Source of the DNA: Eremomyces bilateralis CBS 781.70 | Taxonomy: Eukaryota > Ascomycota > Dothideomycetes > Eremomycetales > Eremomycetaceae | Reading direction: 5' to 3' | Assembly (NCBI RefSeq): GCF_010015585.1 | Contig: NW_022985078.1 | Location: 1-64,000 of the forward strand | DNA length: 64,000 nt | Shown here: positions 1 through 10,003 of the stretch, piece after piece | Layout of the letters: each line of letters opens with the position of its first letter | How positions within the stretch are numbered: position 1 is the stretch's first letter | Translations under genes and position numbers: made by a program | The notes under the pieces: generated by a model | The model's input: the letters and a program-made list of their open reading frames with translations, nothing else | The model's database searches: none | What the model was told of the DNA's origin: nothing

Positions 1-85
1 CGCTTGCCGGTTCGCATCTACTCTTGTATAGTTGCCCGGGTAGTGGGCACACCTTTTGGGTAGTCGACGAAGGTTGGGGTTGAAG

Positions 86-102
86 CAGGGTGGAGACTTG
101 AG
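86..102 (+). repeat. hAT left terminal inverted repeat
   Basis: CAGGGTGGAGACTTGAG, directly preceded by the target duplication GGTTGAAG at 78-85. Pairs with 2838-2854 with one mismatch. Confidence 0.93.
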
Positions 103-303
103 CGAGTTTGAGCGAACTCAAGTCTTACGTAATCGAGTCGCCCGACTCTACTCACACTCGTCTAAGAACCTTGGCGAGCGTGCCTGTACCGTGGTTGCGC
201 CAACCAAATAAAGTTCCAACTTTCCTTCCTGCTTATGTATAAACAGAGATTTCGTGGTGGTGAAGATGGTGAAGAGGATGATAATCTATATTACACTACT
301 TAT

Positions 304-2529
304 CTACATAGCCTCCGTAGACGCCTGATGATAGATAATCCTCTCGAGCTCCATATCACTGATAATACCTTGATTAAACCAATTCTGTAGGCAAATCAGT
401 CTGTTCAACGTTTTTCCCTCCATCCGTGGCCTTTCGGTATCAAGAAGTCTCCCACAAGCTGACCAAATCCGCTCCATATCAGCGGCGGAGGAAGGAGTCG
501 CGAAGAGGTCCAGAGCGATCTGGTATAGAGCGGGAAACCGCGTGCGATTAGCTACCCACCACGTAATAGGCGTATCAGTCTCCTCAGGGGCCTCTCGGAG
601 ATAGTAGGAGACCTCATCGGGCGTGGAGATATTACGTGGTTCAAAACGAGGCGCGAGGGCTGCCTGGAAGGCCTTGTAGACCCTTTGGCGATCACTAGGG
701 ATGGTCTCCTGCGAGGCCTCCTGTGCATTCTCTGCACCCGAATCATTATCCTGTATCTTGGATACATTCTCGCGGAGTTTGCGTAGGAGCTCGGCAGTCT
801 TGTGGCTACTAGCTTCGGAGTCGTCCAACCACGCCTTCTTGTATTTTGGGTGGAGGAGAAGGGCGAGTCTGTACGCAGGAATATCCTCCATCTTAGACCG
901 GTATTCCTTCGCCTTAACCAGGGCCGCTTGTATGGCCCTTACGAGCTCCTGGAGCTCCTGATTCTGTGAAAGATCCGCGAGGAAACCCTCCAGGGCCCGG
1001 ATAATCATAAGAAGCGATGGATACGCCTCCCAAAGAGCCCCTTTAGCACCATGGTCCGCATTCCCTTCCAGGATCCAGGTCGCATGCTTCATCGGTTCGT
1101 ACAACTCGATAAGTTTCTCAAGGATACGCCAATCGTCGACGGTAAGGCCCTGAAGGTGCTGATACCGCTCGCAGTACTGATCAATAGCGACACGCAGCTT
1201 GATGGCTCGCTGGACCGAATCGTACCGCGAGTTCCACCGTGTGGCGTTCTCACGTACGATTCTAAGGGGCCGATCGGTCTTAATGGACTTTTCGTTGCCC
1301 GTCATATCCTCAATAATATCAGTCTGTATCGTAAAGAACTCTTTCTCCTGTTTAGGACTCTTTTTGATATGACCAATGATAGCTTTAAGCTTGGTAATGG
1401 GCTCTATGTCGGTATTGGTAGGAAACCCAGAATCCAAATCCGTGTAGCCTTCAGCCCGCCTAGGTCGTATAGTATCAAGCCCATTGTCATTGCTGGCTTC
1501 GATATTAGACGAATGGTCCCTGGAAAGCTGTTGGCAAACTAAATTCACGATGTGGGTACTACAGCGTAAACGCCTTCCCGATAAAGTGAGATTTAGGAGC
1601 TTCCCAAGCTCTTTAACCGCGGTAGAGTTGTTTTCCGCGTTATCAGACATTAGGAACGCAATCCTTGCCTGTATCTCAAACGTTTGGATAGCCTTGGTAA
1701 GGAGCTGTGCGATATTGTCGCCGGTATGAGCACCTTCGATCTCCTCTAGCCGTAAGAGGATATTTTGTTGACGCGGTATTCCTTCCCCGGAGATGAAATG
1801 CGCCTCGATCCCAAGGAAAGGAAGGTCGTTCGTAGAGGTCCAGATGTCATAAGACAGTGAAACATTGCTAAGACTCCGCGAGATCTTATGAGAAACGAGA
1901 CGACGACATTCCTTGTATGCGAGATCAATTTTCTTGCGCACAGACTTATGGTTGCGTACTCCCATCTCAATCTCTCCACCACTTAAAGACTCCATCAGCG
2001 CGTTGAAGCTGTTTGACGAAGCCTGACGAAAAGGCACTCCATCAACCACTAGCCATTTCAAATAGGCTGTGTGGGCGTTGAGGAGGGTCCTCTGACGGTA
2101 TCCTGTAAAATCCTCCCACGATTCTGGATGTCCTGGAGGGATAACCTTCGATCCATGCCTGAGAAAACCGTGATCGTTTATGAGATGTCGACGGGCATTG
2201 GAAGTAGCTGATATCGAATACATCTTGATATCGTTGATCGATTTCGCTTGAAACCAGCATTTACGACAGACCCAGTACGGTATCTCTTCCTCTGTATCGC
2301 CCATTTTCCGTACTGTAAACCCCCAGTACCATATGGAGCTTGTCCGGTGTTTCTTCCGCATTGCTTGACGCGTTGGAGGAACGTCAACCGCATATAGACC
2401 GTATTTGTCGAGCTGAGGTCGCAGGGGGACAAACTCTAGCAGTCGGTCTGTTTCCGTGGTATATGGGGTCTCAGACGACGAGGTCGAGGAGTACGAGTCT
2501 GTATACGATGCCATATTGATGTTTTCCAT
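304..2529 (-). CDS. hAT transposase (BED finger, hATC dimerisation domain)
   Basis: Single-exon gene of 741 codons starting at the first ATG of the open frame (2529); the frame extends further upstream but without ATG. Near residues 85-130 there is a BED-type zinc finger (CRKC, then RRHLINDH). The catalytic fold is recognisable by Asp227 in SYDIWTS, Asp296 in the SDNAENN motif, the RCSTHIVNL motif after it, and Glu686 in SAADMERIWSACGRLL, which also begins the C-terminal hATC dimerisation region. These are the three acidic residues expected of an active hAT enzyme, which cuts and pastes the element. No stop or frameshift is visible. It lies wholly inside the inverted repeats at 86-102 and 2838-2854. 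Confidence 0.93.
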   Translation of the reverse strand: MENINMASYTDSYSSTSSSETPYTTETDRLLEFVPLRPQLDKYGLYAVDVPPTRQAMRKKHRTSSIWYWGFTVRKMGDTEEEIPYWVCRKCWFQAKSINDIKMYSISATSNARRHLINDHGFLRHGSKVIPPGHPESWEDFTGYRQRTLLNAHTAYLKWLVVDGVPFRQASSNSFNALMESLSGGEIEMGVRNHKSVRKKIDLAYKECRRLVSHKISRSLSNVSLSYDIWTSTNDLPFLGIEAHFISGEGIPRQQNILLRLEEIEGAHTGDNIAQLLTKAIQTFEIQARIAFLMSDNAENNSTAVKELGKLLNLTLSGRRLRCSTHIVNLVCQQLSRDHSSNIEASNDNGLDTIRPRRAEGYTDLDSGFPTNTDIEPITKLKAIIGHIKKSPKQEKEFFTIQTDIIEDMTGNEKSIKTDRPLRIVRENATRWNSRYDSVQRAIKLRVAIDQYCERYQHLQGLTVDDWRILEKLIELYEPMKHATWILEGNADHGAKGALWEAYPSLLMIIRALEGFLADLSQNQELQELVRAIQAALVKAKEYRSKMEDIPAYRLALLLHPKYKKAWLDDSEASSHKTAELLRKLRENVSKIQDNDSGAENAQEASQETIPSDRQRVYKAFQAALAPRFEPRNISTPDEVSYYLREAPEETDTPITWWVANRTRFPALYQIALDLFATPSSAADMERIWSACGRLLDTERPRMEGKTLNRLICLQNWFNQGIISDMELERIIYHQASTEAM

Positions 2530-2837
2530 GATCGGAATCTCGTTTTCTTGAAATCTCACGGACTTTTGGTGAAACCGGACCAAGACACAGACTTGAATTT
2601 CGGTTTTGAGCTACTGTACATTTGTAACATGAGCAATGAACATCGAATTTCGACATGAAGCCGTCATTGCTATGTAATTCATATGGTTTTATAGCCATAA
2701 CGAGCAAATCTGGGGTCCAAGTCCAGCAAGATTGGTAGACTAGTATGGAAGAGGATTAGCGGGAGACTCGCTACGAATCTTGAGCGAGCATCGAGCGAGT
2801 CCTTGGCGAGCGAGTGCAAATGAAGCGAGTGGCTCGA

Positions 2838-2854
2838 CTCAAGTCTCCAGCCTG
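2838..2854 (-). repeat. hAT right terminal inverted repeat
   Basis: Reverse complement reads CAGGCTGGAGACTTGAG, matching the left end at 16 of 17 bases; directly followed by the second copy of the target duplication GGTTGAAG at 2855-2862. Confidence 0.93.
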
Positions 2855-2975
2855 GGTTGAAGTGGGACAAATCACGTGAAACTCACGTGAATGTCATGTG
2901 ATTTAAGTGCATAGTATTTCGATCCTCGCGGGGCACTCAGACCTTACGGAACTTCGTTCCTCCAGGCACTCTCAC

Positions 2976-3513
2976 TGTTATGGTCCCGGGCCTGTGGCCT
3001 GGGCCCTTAAGTATGGCTGACGCCACAGGGATGTGGCTAGTGGATGGCATGGAGGATTATCAAGGATAGTCATATATGGGAGCTATGTGTTAGGACGGAG
3101 CTGTGTTAAGGAGCTGTGTTAAGGAGCTGTGTTAAGGAGCTGTGTTAAGGAGCTGTGTTAAGGAGCTGTGTTAAGGAGCTGTGTTAAGGAGCTGTGTTGA
3201 GCTGTGTTAGGATAGCAGAGAGAAGAGTTTATATCTCGCGCACAGAGGCGCTGGGATATTTTTTCCTTCTCTCTCTTCAGTTTAGATTAATGGAACTTGG
3301 TAATCGCAGACCTTGCGCATCCAGATTCCAGACCTTGTCACTCACTCTCATTTGTATAGTTTCTTAATAAGACACGTTTCGATCCAATAAAAGGAGTTGC
3401 CGCACGTGATGTGCTAAAATGGTTGGGAGTGAGGTGCTGTTGTTCCAGCAGCGAAGTTGTTGTATTGTGTAAGTTGTGTGTTCTAGCTGAATGCCTGGTC
3501 CCCCGGCCCTACA
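2976..3513 (+). mobile_element. possible solo LTR or LTR-like fossil
   Basis: The stretch begins TGTTATGG and ends CCCTACA, the TG..CA ends usual for long terminal repeats. Inside, a TATA-like box (TTTATATCTC, about 3227) is followed by an AATAAA signal near 3386, the order expected of U3-R-U5. No internal coding region, no second copy and no flanking target duplication were found, so this would be an old, lone remnant. It could also be ordinary intergenic DNA. Confidence 0.3.
3098..3210 (+). repeat. 13-bp tandem minisatellite
   Basis: Seven perfect or near-perfect copies of GAGCTGTGTTAAG run from 3098 to 3188, followed by shortened copies up to about 3210. It lies in the first half of the LTR-like segment. 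The near identity of the units points to recent slippage. Confidence 0.95.
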
Positions 3514-4845
3514 GATATACGAGAGTCACGGCAAGATTATTAATGCAGTTTGTAGCCTTGGACTCCTAGAGCTCATGCCTTGGCCTGCGACACTCAGCGA
3601 CAGGAGTCCATAATAATCACGTGACTCAGACGCCTCCGTCCTAGCGCCGCTTAGCCACCTGATTGACTCGTGTAGTTATACGAGGATGACCCCCATCGAT
3701 TCAGCGCTCAATAATAATGTCAGGAAGCAAGTCACATCTATGATTTATCACGTTTGATAGAAGTTCCTCTCCTGAACGTCTGACGGGACGTTAGACGTCC
3801 GGTCCGTCGATGTGGCGGTGTCGTAATAAATGGGCGCGAGATTTCCTGGTGGCTCAGCCTACAATATTCGGCAGAGATGACAGCCGGGGTAACATTCGGT
3901 TGTCCCTGCCCACAACCCCCCACGCATCCTGGTCACTACGAACCCCTGCGCCTGTCTCCAGCATTCATCCCGGGACGACGTGAGCCTCATTCATCTAGCT
4001 GCAACAGGAACGGACGGCGAACACAGATTTGCGCCCAGCATACATAACGTCTACCGGTCCACGGTATAAGCCTTCTAGAGCTTTCCAATGTAGGGCTTGA
4101 CCCGAACCTGTCGATCATCATTCCTCCGAAGTCTATACAAAGTCGTCTTAACCGAGCCCTAGTCACCGCAGCGTTGGGAATTGGGACGCCCTCCGGTTAT
4201 CCCATCGTCGCTGTACCGGTGTCCTTGTCATCTTATCATGCGTCACCGTTGCTTAGAACAGTGCAGAAGTATTCTCCGAGAATCTCATGCTTGCCCCTCG
4301 GGCGTCAGTGTTGTTTTGAATCATGCAGCAGTCTTCTCTTGAGTCATACATGTAGTACCTCCCTCCTTAGTCCTTTCATGGCTCCCACTGTCTACACCTA
4401 CCTATAGTGTTCATCATATGGTCAGAGAGTGAGGTGGGTACGTACATCTGCATGGAAGGCAGAAGAAAACGTCCATTCGGCTCGGTTACCGAGGCTGATG
4501 CTTAGCTTCCAAGAGATATATGGGGAGCCTTCCTGGATATGGAGCTACAGTATATAGCGGTACGGCTCCGCGGCCGGGTGATCCCAGCGTGACGGTTTCT
4601 AGGCTATGGTACGAAGAGGTTGACGGTGTGAAATGAAAGTGGTCCCAAAGGACCCTTCGGGAATATTAGAGGTCGCAATTAAAAGCTCCACAGACCACAG
4701 ACCACAGACCAGACACTGCGTACCTATTTCGGCGTCCAGAATCCGCCCTTGGGCATAAGTCCGCAAGAACAGGTCGATGAAGCTGATTGAAGCTGCACGA
4801 AGGTCGCTTATTTTATCTCAGCGAAAGGATAAGGTTCAATCGACG
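3514..4845. other. intergenic region upstream of the carboxylesterase
   Basis: No gene was recognised in these 1.3 kb. The only structure noted is an imperfect 23-bp palindrome at 3776-3798 (ACGTCTGACGG and its complement with three central mismatches), which could be a dimeric regulator site. Short open frames here have no recognisable product. Confidence 0.5.
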
Positions 4846-4854
4846 TTTATAAAA
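4846..4854 (+). promoter_or_regulatory. TATA box of the carboxylesterase gene
   Basis: TTTATAAAA lies 70 bp before the ATG at 4924, in the normal position for a fungal core promoter. The start context CCTTCAACATGG is good. Confidence 0.6.
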
Positions 4855-4923
4855 CGAAAGAGCCAGGCACTAATCGGTGAGGTGTTTGTCGATCAGCATC
4901 CTTCCAGAACTCCTTCCTTCAAC

Positions 4924-6579
4924 ATGGCTTTCAAGGATACCTTCACTCATGTCGCTGTGAGCTTCTTGTTCGCGATAGGTGCTGTTTCATGCCAATCACC
5001 AACTGTTACCATCTCGTCCGGTCCTGTTATTGGAACACAGACGAGCGTGCCCAACTTCGCTGGAACCGTGAACAAGTTTCTCGGGATCCCGTTTGCTGCG
5101 CCGCCTCAACGGTTCAGCCCTCCTCAAAACCCGGCATCATGGACATCGCCATTAAGTGCAACGGCGTTGAAGCCGGCATGTATTCAGCAGTTCAACTGTA
5201 AGTATTCTTACCGAAGCTCATGACACTATGGCTGACTAGGTTGGCAGATCCCGAAGATACCCGGAACTTCACAATCAAGGTCTTCAGCACCCCTATGCCT
5301 GAGGAGAGCGAGGACTGTTTGTATGTCAACGTCTATGCTCCATCTACAGCGGCTCCACGAGGTGGCAGGCCGGTTATGTTCTGGATCTATGGCGGGAACT
5401 TGCAGTTTGGCACCGGCTCATTGCCTATCTATGATGGCTCCAACTTGGCTGCAGTCCAGGATGTGATTGTTGTCACGCATAACTACAGGACAAATGGTGA
5501 GTTTAATCCCGTCCAATCCCGTAGCGTTCGCTTACACAAATCTAGTATTCGGCTTCCCCAATGCGCCGGGAATCCCTCCGACTGAGCAGAATCTCGCTTT
5601 CCTCGACCAACGGAAGGCTCTCGACTGGACCTACAAGAACATTGCCAAGTTCGGAGGCGATCCCACCAAGATTACCATCTTCGGCGAGTCTGCAGGCGGG
5701 TATTCCGTCAAACAACTCTACGTGAACCCTCCCAACCCGCTTCCATTCCGCGCTGCCATCATGCAAAGCCAGGCTGCATCGTTCGCTGCTGGTTCTTCCG
5801 GCTGGGACGGTCTTGCAAGCGCACTCAATTGCACTGGGACTGCAGCCCTGGAATGTGTGCGTGCCGCTCCCGCATCCAAGGTCAAGGACATCGTCGAGCG
5901 ACAAGCCCTGTCTTTCGGACCTGTCGTTGACAACGTCACCGCATCCAACACTGTGGCCGCGGAACTCAAAGCCGGGGACACGGCCAAGGTTCCCATCCTG
6001 ATCGGCACCAACGCGCAAGAAGGATCCGCCTTCGCCATCTCCCTCGGCCTGAACTTCCCCGGCGCCTTCGAAGCATTCCTCACCACGATCCCCATCCCGG
6101 AAATCCAAGAGGCGCTGCGCACTTTCTATGCCCCCTTGGACACCGATATCCTCAAGGTCGGCCAAGCCATCACCGACCTCACCTTCCATTGCCCCGCCTC
6201 CCAGGTCGCCTCCATCCCCGCCAGCATCAACACCCCGGTCTGGCGCTACTTCTTCAACTCGACCTTCGCCAACGACACGCCATTCGAGGGCAGCGGTGCA
6301 TACCACTCGTCCGAGATCCCCTACATCTTCGGCACCTATAAGCGGGACGGCTCCGTGCCGCAGCAGGAACTCCTCAGCTTGCTCATGCAGACCTCCTGGG
6401 CCTCGTTCGCGAAGAACCCAACTCTCGGACCGGGCAGTGGGTGGCCGAAGCTTACCCCCTCCGGAAATGGAACGCAGGTCTGGCACTTTGGCAGCCGCGA
6501 GCCGGCGTACATTCCCGCGTCGACGTTGGATGCCGTCTGCCCGATTTTGGCGCCGATCATCGCGCTTTCGGGCATCTAA
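4924..6579 (+). CDS. secreted type-B carboxylesterase/lipase
   Basis: Three exons (4924-5197, 5248-5496, 5546-6579) with introns of 50 and 49 bp give 518 residues. A signal peptide (hydrophobic VAVSFLFAIGAVSC followed by QSP) predicts export. The alpha/beta-hydrolase signature FGESAGG carries the nucleophile Ser; Glu in TNAQEGSAF and His in AYHSSEIPYIFG complete the Ser-Glu-His triad by analogy with acetylcholinesterase. EDCLYVNVYAP is the second family signature. The length is usual for secreted fungal esterases, which hydrolyse carboxylic esters outside the cell; the substrate cannot be named. Several N-glycosylation sites are present. It stands alone, with TATA box upstream, and no cluster partners. 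Confidence 0.92.
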
Positions 6580-7144
6580 AGAGTTAAAATATGTGTCACG
6601 ATGGCGATGGGTATCTAGTCAGGGTTGCATTTTGGCGAAAAGTTGGGGGAGTTATTTCCTTGGATGGAATGGCTAGTCAGGGCATGGATACGAGGTCACT
6701 TTCTTAATATTACTATCTGTATAAAAACACGATCAATACAATGCGACATGTAGATGTCAGGAAACTCACCCTGATGTTTGATATCCGAGTGATGCAGTTG
6801 TGTAACTAGATCTCGTCTTCTGGACCGTTGGTCTTCACTCTTCAGGTCTGTTGTGATGGGAACTATCCATGGATATTGGGTGTGTGACAGGGATTATGGA
6901 TATTCGAAGGGCGCAATCGCGTCACGACTTCGACGCGTCAAAATCGATCGCCCGCGTAAAGTGTCTTCCTTGTGTGAACCATCAACAAAGCCAATGGTAT
7001 CCAGACGTGTTGCATCTGAATAATTTATCCTGGTGGGAGTTGAGCTTTTGATAATTATACCTCCGGTGGCGGAATTCTGCTCTGTATACCATCATACGAG
7101 AGATCCACAGTGATCCGAAATCCCTACACTCACTCGCCTTCAAG
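6580..7144. other. intergenic region, esterase 3' side and remodeller promoter
   Basis: Contains the 3' flank of the esterase gene and the 5' flank of the SNF2 gene. No gene, RNA or repeat was recognised. Confidence 0.6.
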
Positions 7145-9871
7145 ATGGCTGCGGACGAGAGCACCAACCGGCGTATTGAGCCGGTGTCACAGTCCATGCA
7201 ATCTGAAGAGGAGAACCTACGAACTGCCCACGAACAAGAAGATGCGAAACGAGACGAGGAACTCAAGAAGGAACGGCAACAGGATCTCAGCGGTGGCAAA
7301 GGGGCCGTGGATAAGAAGTTCAAGGCACTGGAGTATTTGCTTAGCCAGAGCAAGGTACACAGGCGCTCTCACTGCGAGTTATTCCCTATTGGTGAAGTTG
7401 CTGATGAATCCTAGCTTTATTCCTCAATTATCCTCCAACAGATCCAACGTCAAGAAGATGAAGACGTGGCGCGAGACTCCAAAGACCGCAAACGAGCCCA
7501 GAAGCGCGAAGATGTCGCTGAGAAAGTCGCAGAAGATTCGCAGCGGCGGGCAACGAGAGCATCGGCGGCAGGAACTACAAAGGATACAGCTCAGCCTGAG
7601 TCGCCATCCAAGAAACTGGCCGTTCGAGGGCGCGGAAAGCCTGCAAAGAAAGAGCCGGGAAAGGGGAAGATATCCAGCTATTTCAAGAAGGAGGACGTCG
7701 AAGCGAAAGCCGGAACGGGTGATATCACCGAATCGTTGAAGGAAGCGGTGGACGATAATATTCAAACAAGCGATGTTGGCGTGCAGAATCTCCGAAGAGC
7801 GCACCAACCAGACTTGGTCAGCGGTGGAACGATGCGGTCATATCAACTAGAAGGGCTGGAATGGCTAGCATCGCTCTACGAGAACGGACTGAATGGGATA
7901 TTGGCAGATGAGATGGGATTGGGGAAGACGATTCAGACGATTGCATTCCTTGCGTTTTTGTGGGAGCGCCAGAGCTACGGACCGTTTCTAATCGCCGCAC
8001 CGCTGAGCACGACGAGCAATTGGGTATCGGAGTTCAAGAAGTGGACCCCGGACATCCCGGTAGTGCTGTATCATGGAAGCAAACAGGAACGGGAGGAGAT
8101 ACGGAGGAAGAAGCTGAAGAATCCGGGGACGGATAAGTTCCCCGTGGTCATCACGACCTACGAGATCTGCATGAACGACAGCAAATACTTGTCGAAGTTC
8201 GGATGGAAGTTCATCATCATCGACGAAGGGCATCGGATCAAGAATATCAACTGCCGACTCATCCGCGAACTGCAGTCGTACGCTTCGGCGAACAGGCTGC
8301 TCATCACTGGAACTCCGCTGCAGAACAACCTCCGCGAACTATGGTCCCTGCTCAACTTCCTGATGCCGCAGATCTTTAATAAGCTCGAAGCCTTCGAGAG
8401 CTGGTTCGATTTCTCGGCGCTAAAAGACAAAGATGACTACGATCAGATCTTCACGGCGGAACGGGAGCAAAAGCTGATCGCTTCCTTACATGCCATCCTA
8501 AAGCCATTCCTGCTGCGAAGAGTCAAAGCCGACGTCGAAAGCATGATGCCGAAGAAACGGGAGTACGTGCTCTACGCTCCATTGAGTCCCATGCAGCGAG
8601 AACTGTACCAGGCGATTCTTGATGGTACCAGCCGGACGTATCTTGAAGACAAAGTCATCGAGACGCTTAGCAGCGGTGCCTCGACACCTCGACGAGTGGG
8701 CAGCAGTTCCAGCCTAAAGCGCAAAGGTCACGATGGCCGAGCAGACACTCCTCTAAAAAGCGCCAAGTCCAGTCGCGAATCGACGCCTGGATCGACTATG
8801 CTCGGTCGCACCCGGGGTAGGAAAAAAGATTACCAAGAAGTCAGTGACTCTAAATATTTCAAGCGACTCGAAAATACGCACGGGTCTTCAGAGAGTCCCG
8901 ACATTTCTGAGCCTGTATCCGACGAGGAAGCAGACCGCATACAGGCAGAGACCTTCGCACTGGCAAAGAAACAGGTCGCACAAAAGAAACTGCAAAACCC
9001 GATCATGCAACTCCGACTCTGCTGTGACTCCCCCTACAATTTCTTCAACCCTTTCGACATCCACGCACAGGCTTCCAACGCCGCCGAGGTGACCGTCGAT
9101 GAATCCCTAGTCACGTCCTCCGGCAAGATGTTGCTCCTCGACTCCCTCCTCCCCCCATTATTCCAACGCGGTCACAAAGTCCTCATCTTCTCGCAATTCA
9201 AAACCCAACTCGACCTCCTCGAACTCTATGCCACCGCTCTCCGTGACTGGAATATTTGCCGCATCGACGGCTCCGTTCCGCAGGTCGAGCGCCAAGCGCA
9301 GATCGACGCCTTCAACCAGCCCCCCACTGGCAAGACAGCGAAAAACGCGAGCAATTTGTTCTTACTGAGTACCAGGGCGGGCGGACAGGGCATCAACCTC
9401 GCTGCGGCCGACACCGTGATCCTGTTCGATAGCGACTGGAACCCACAACAGGACCTGCAGGCGCAAGATCGGGCGCACCGGATCGGGCAGACGCGCAACG
9501 TGATCGTCTACCGGTTCGCGACGCGGGGGACGGTCGAGCAGCTGATCCTCGACCAGGCGGAAGGAAAACGGCGGTTGGAGAAGTTGGTGATCCGGAAGGG
9601 GGGGTTGACGAGGACGGATAATAAAGACAGGGAGGCAAGAGACGAGATTCAGGAGTTGCAGCGGTTGTTAAGGCGGACGGATGGGGAGAGGTATGATGTG
9701 GAGGAGATGGGGAAGGGGGGTTTGTTGGGGGATGAAGAGTTACGGATCTTGTTGGATCGGACGGGAGAGGCGTACGAGCGGGCGGAGAGGGGTTTAGATC
9801 TGGAGGGGGAGATGTTTACGGTGGTGGAGAAGAAGGGGGATGGGGCGTTGTTGGAGGGGTTGAAGGCGTGA
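7145..9871 (+). CDS. IRC5: Lsh/DDM1/Irc5-type SNF2 chromatin remodeller
   Basis: Two exons (7145-7354, 7415-9871; intron 60 bp, in phase) encode 888 residues. The 3' splice site at 7414 was chosen because it keeps the frame and restores a conserved-looking SQSKLYSSIILQQ stretch; a later AG at 7440-7441 is also in frame but would drop these residues. The N-terminal third is charged, with coiled-coil character. The ATPase core has ADEMGLGKTIQT (Walker A, about residues 235-242), the box II sequence DEGH (about 339) rather than DEAH, and box VI DWNPQQDLQAQDRAHRIGQ (about 745-763). DEGHRIKN is typical of the HELLS/Lsh/DDM1/Irc5 branch. Family members use ATP to move nucleosomes and act in DNA methylation, repair and genome stability. 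It is nuclear. Confidence 0.9.
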
Positions 9872-10003
9872 TTTTGAAGTTGGGGATCGTTAGAAGTGGG
9901 GCGCGGTCGCGAAGTCAAGGGTGGAATGCAAGAATCTGTAGTTGGTACAAACTATCGCAGATCACCATAGTTCAGGTGTGAAATTGTATCTGATTTCGCT
10001 AGC

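Larger units (their letters stand above)
86..2854 (-). mobile_element. hAT-family DNA transposon, structurally complete
   Basis: A 2,769-bp element bounded by 17-bp terminal inverted repeats (CAGGGTGGAGACTTGAG on the left, CAGGCTGGAGACTTGAG read inward from the right, one mismatch). The 8-bp sequence GGTTGAAG sits immediately outside both ends (78-85 and 2855-2862) and is identical on the two sides. An 8-bp duplication and CAG-starting short ends are diagnostic of hAT elements. One uninterrupted transposase gene fills most of the inside. Both subterminal zones carry repeated GAGCGAG/CGAGCGAG words, the usual kind of transposase binding site in this superfamily. The perfect duplication and open frame suggest a recent insertion; whether it still moves cannot be read from sequence. 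Confidence 0.95.

Noticed and set aside
3776-3798. Imperfect 23-bp palindrome
   Set aside because: Single occurrence with central mismatches; too little to call an operator or hairpin gene.
5542-6486. 314-codon open frame on the minus strand opposite the carboxylesterase
   Set aside because: It mirrors a GC-rich real exon; its translation is Gly/Arg/Glu-rich with no domain. The plus strand has the full esterase motifs and introns.
7430-7441. Alternative 3' splice site at 7441 in the SNF2 gene
   Set aside because: Also in frame, but it deletes the LYSSIILQQ residues that look conserved; the site at 7414 fits better.
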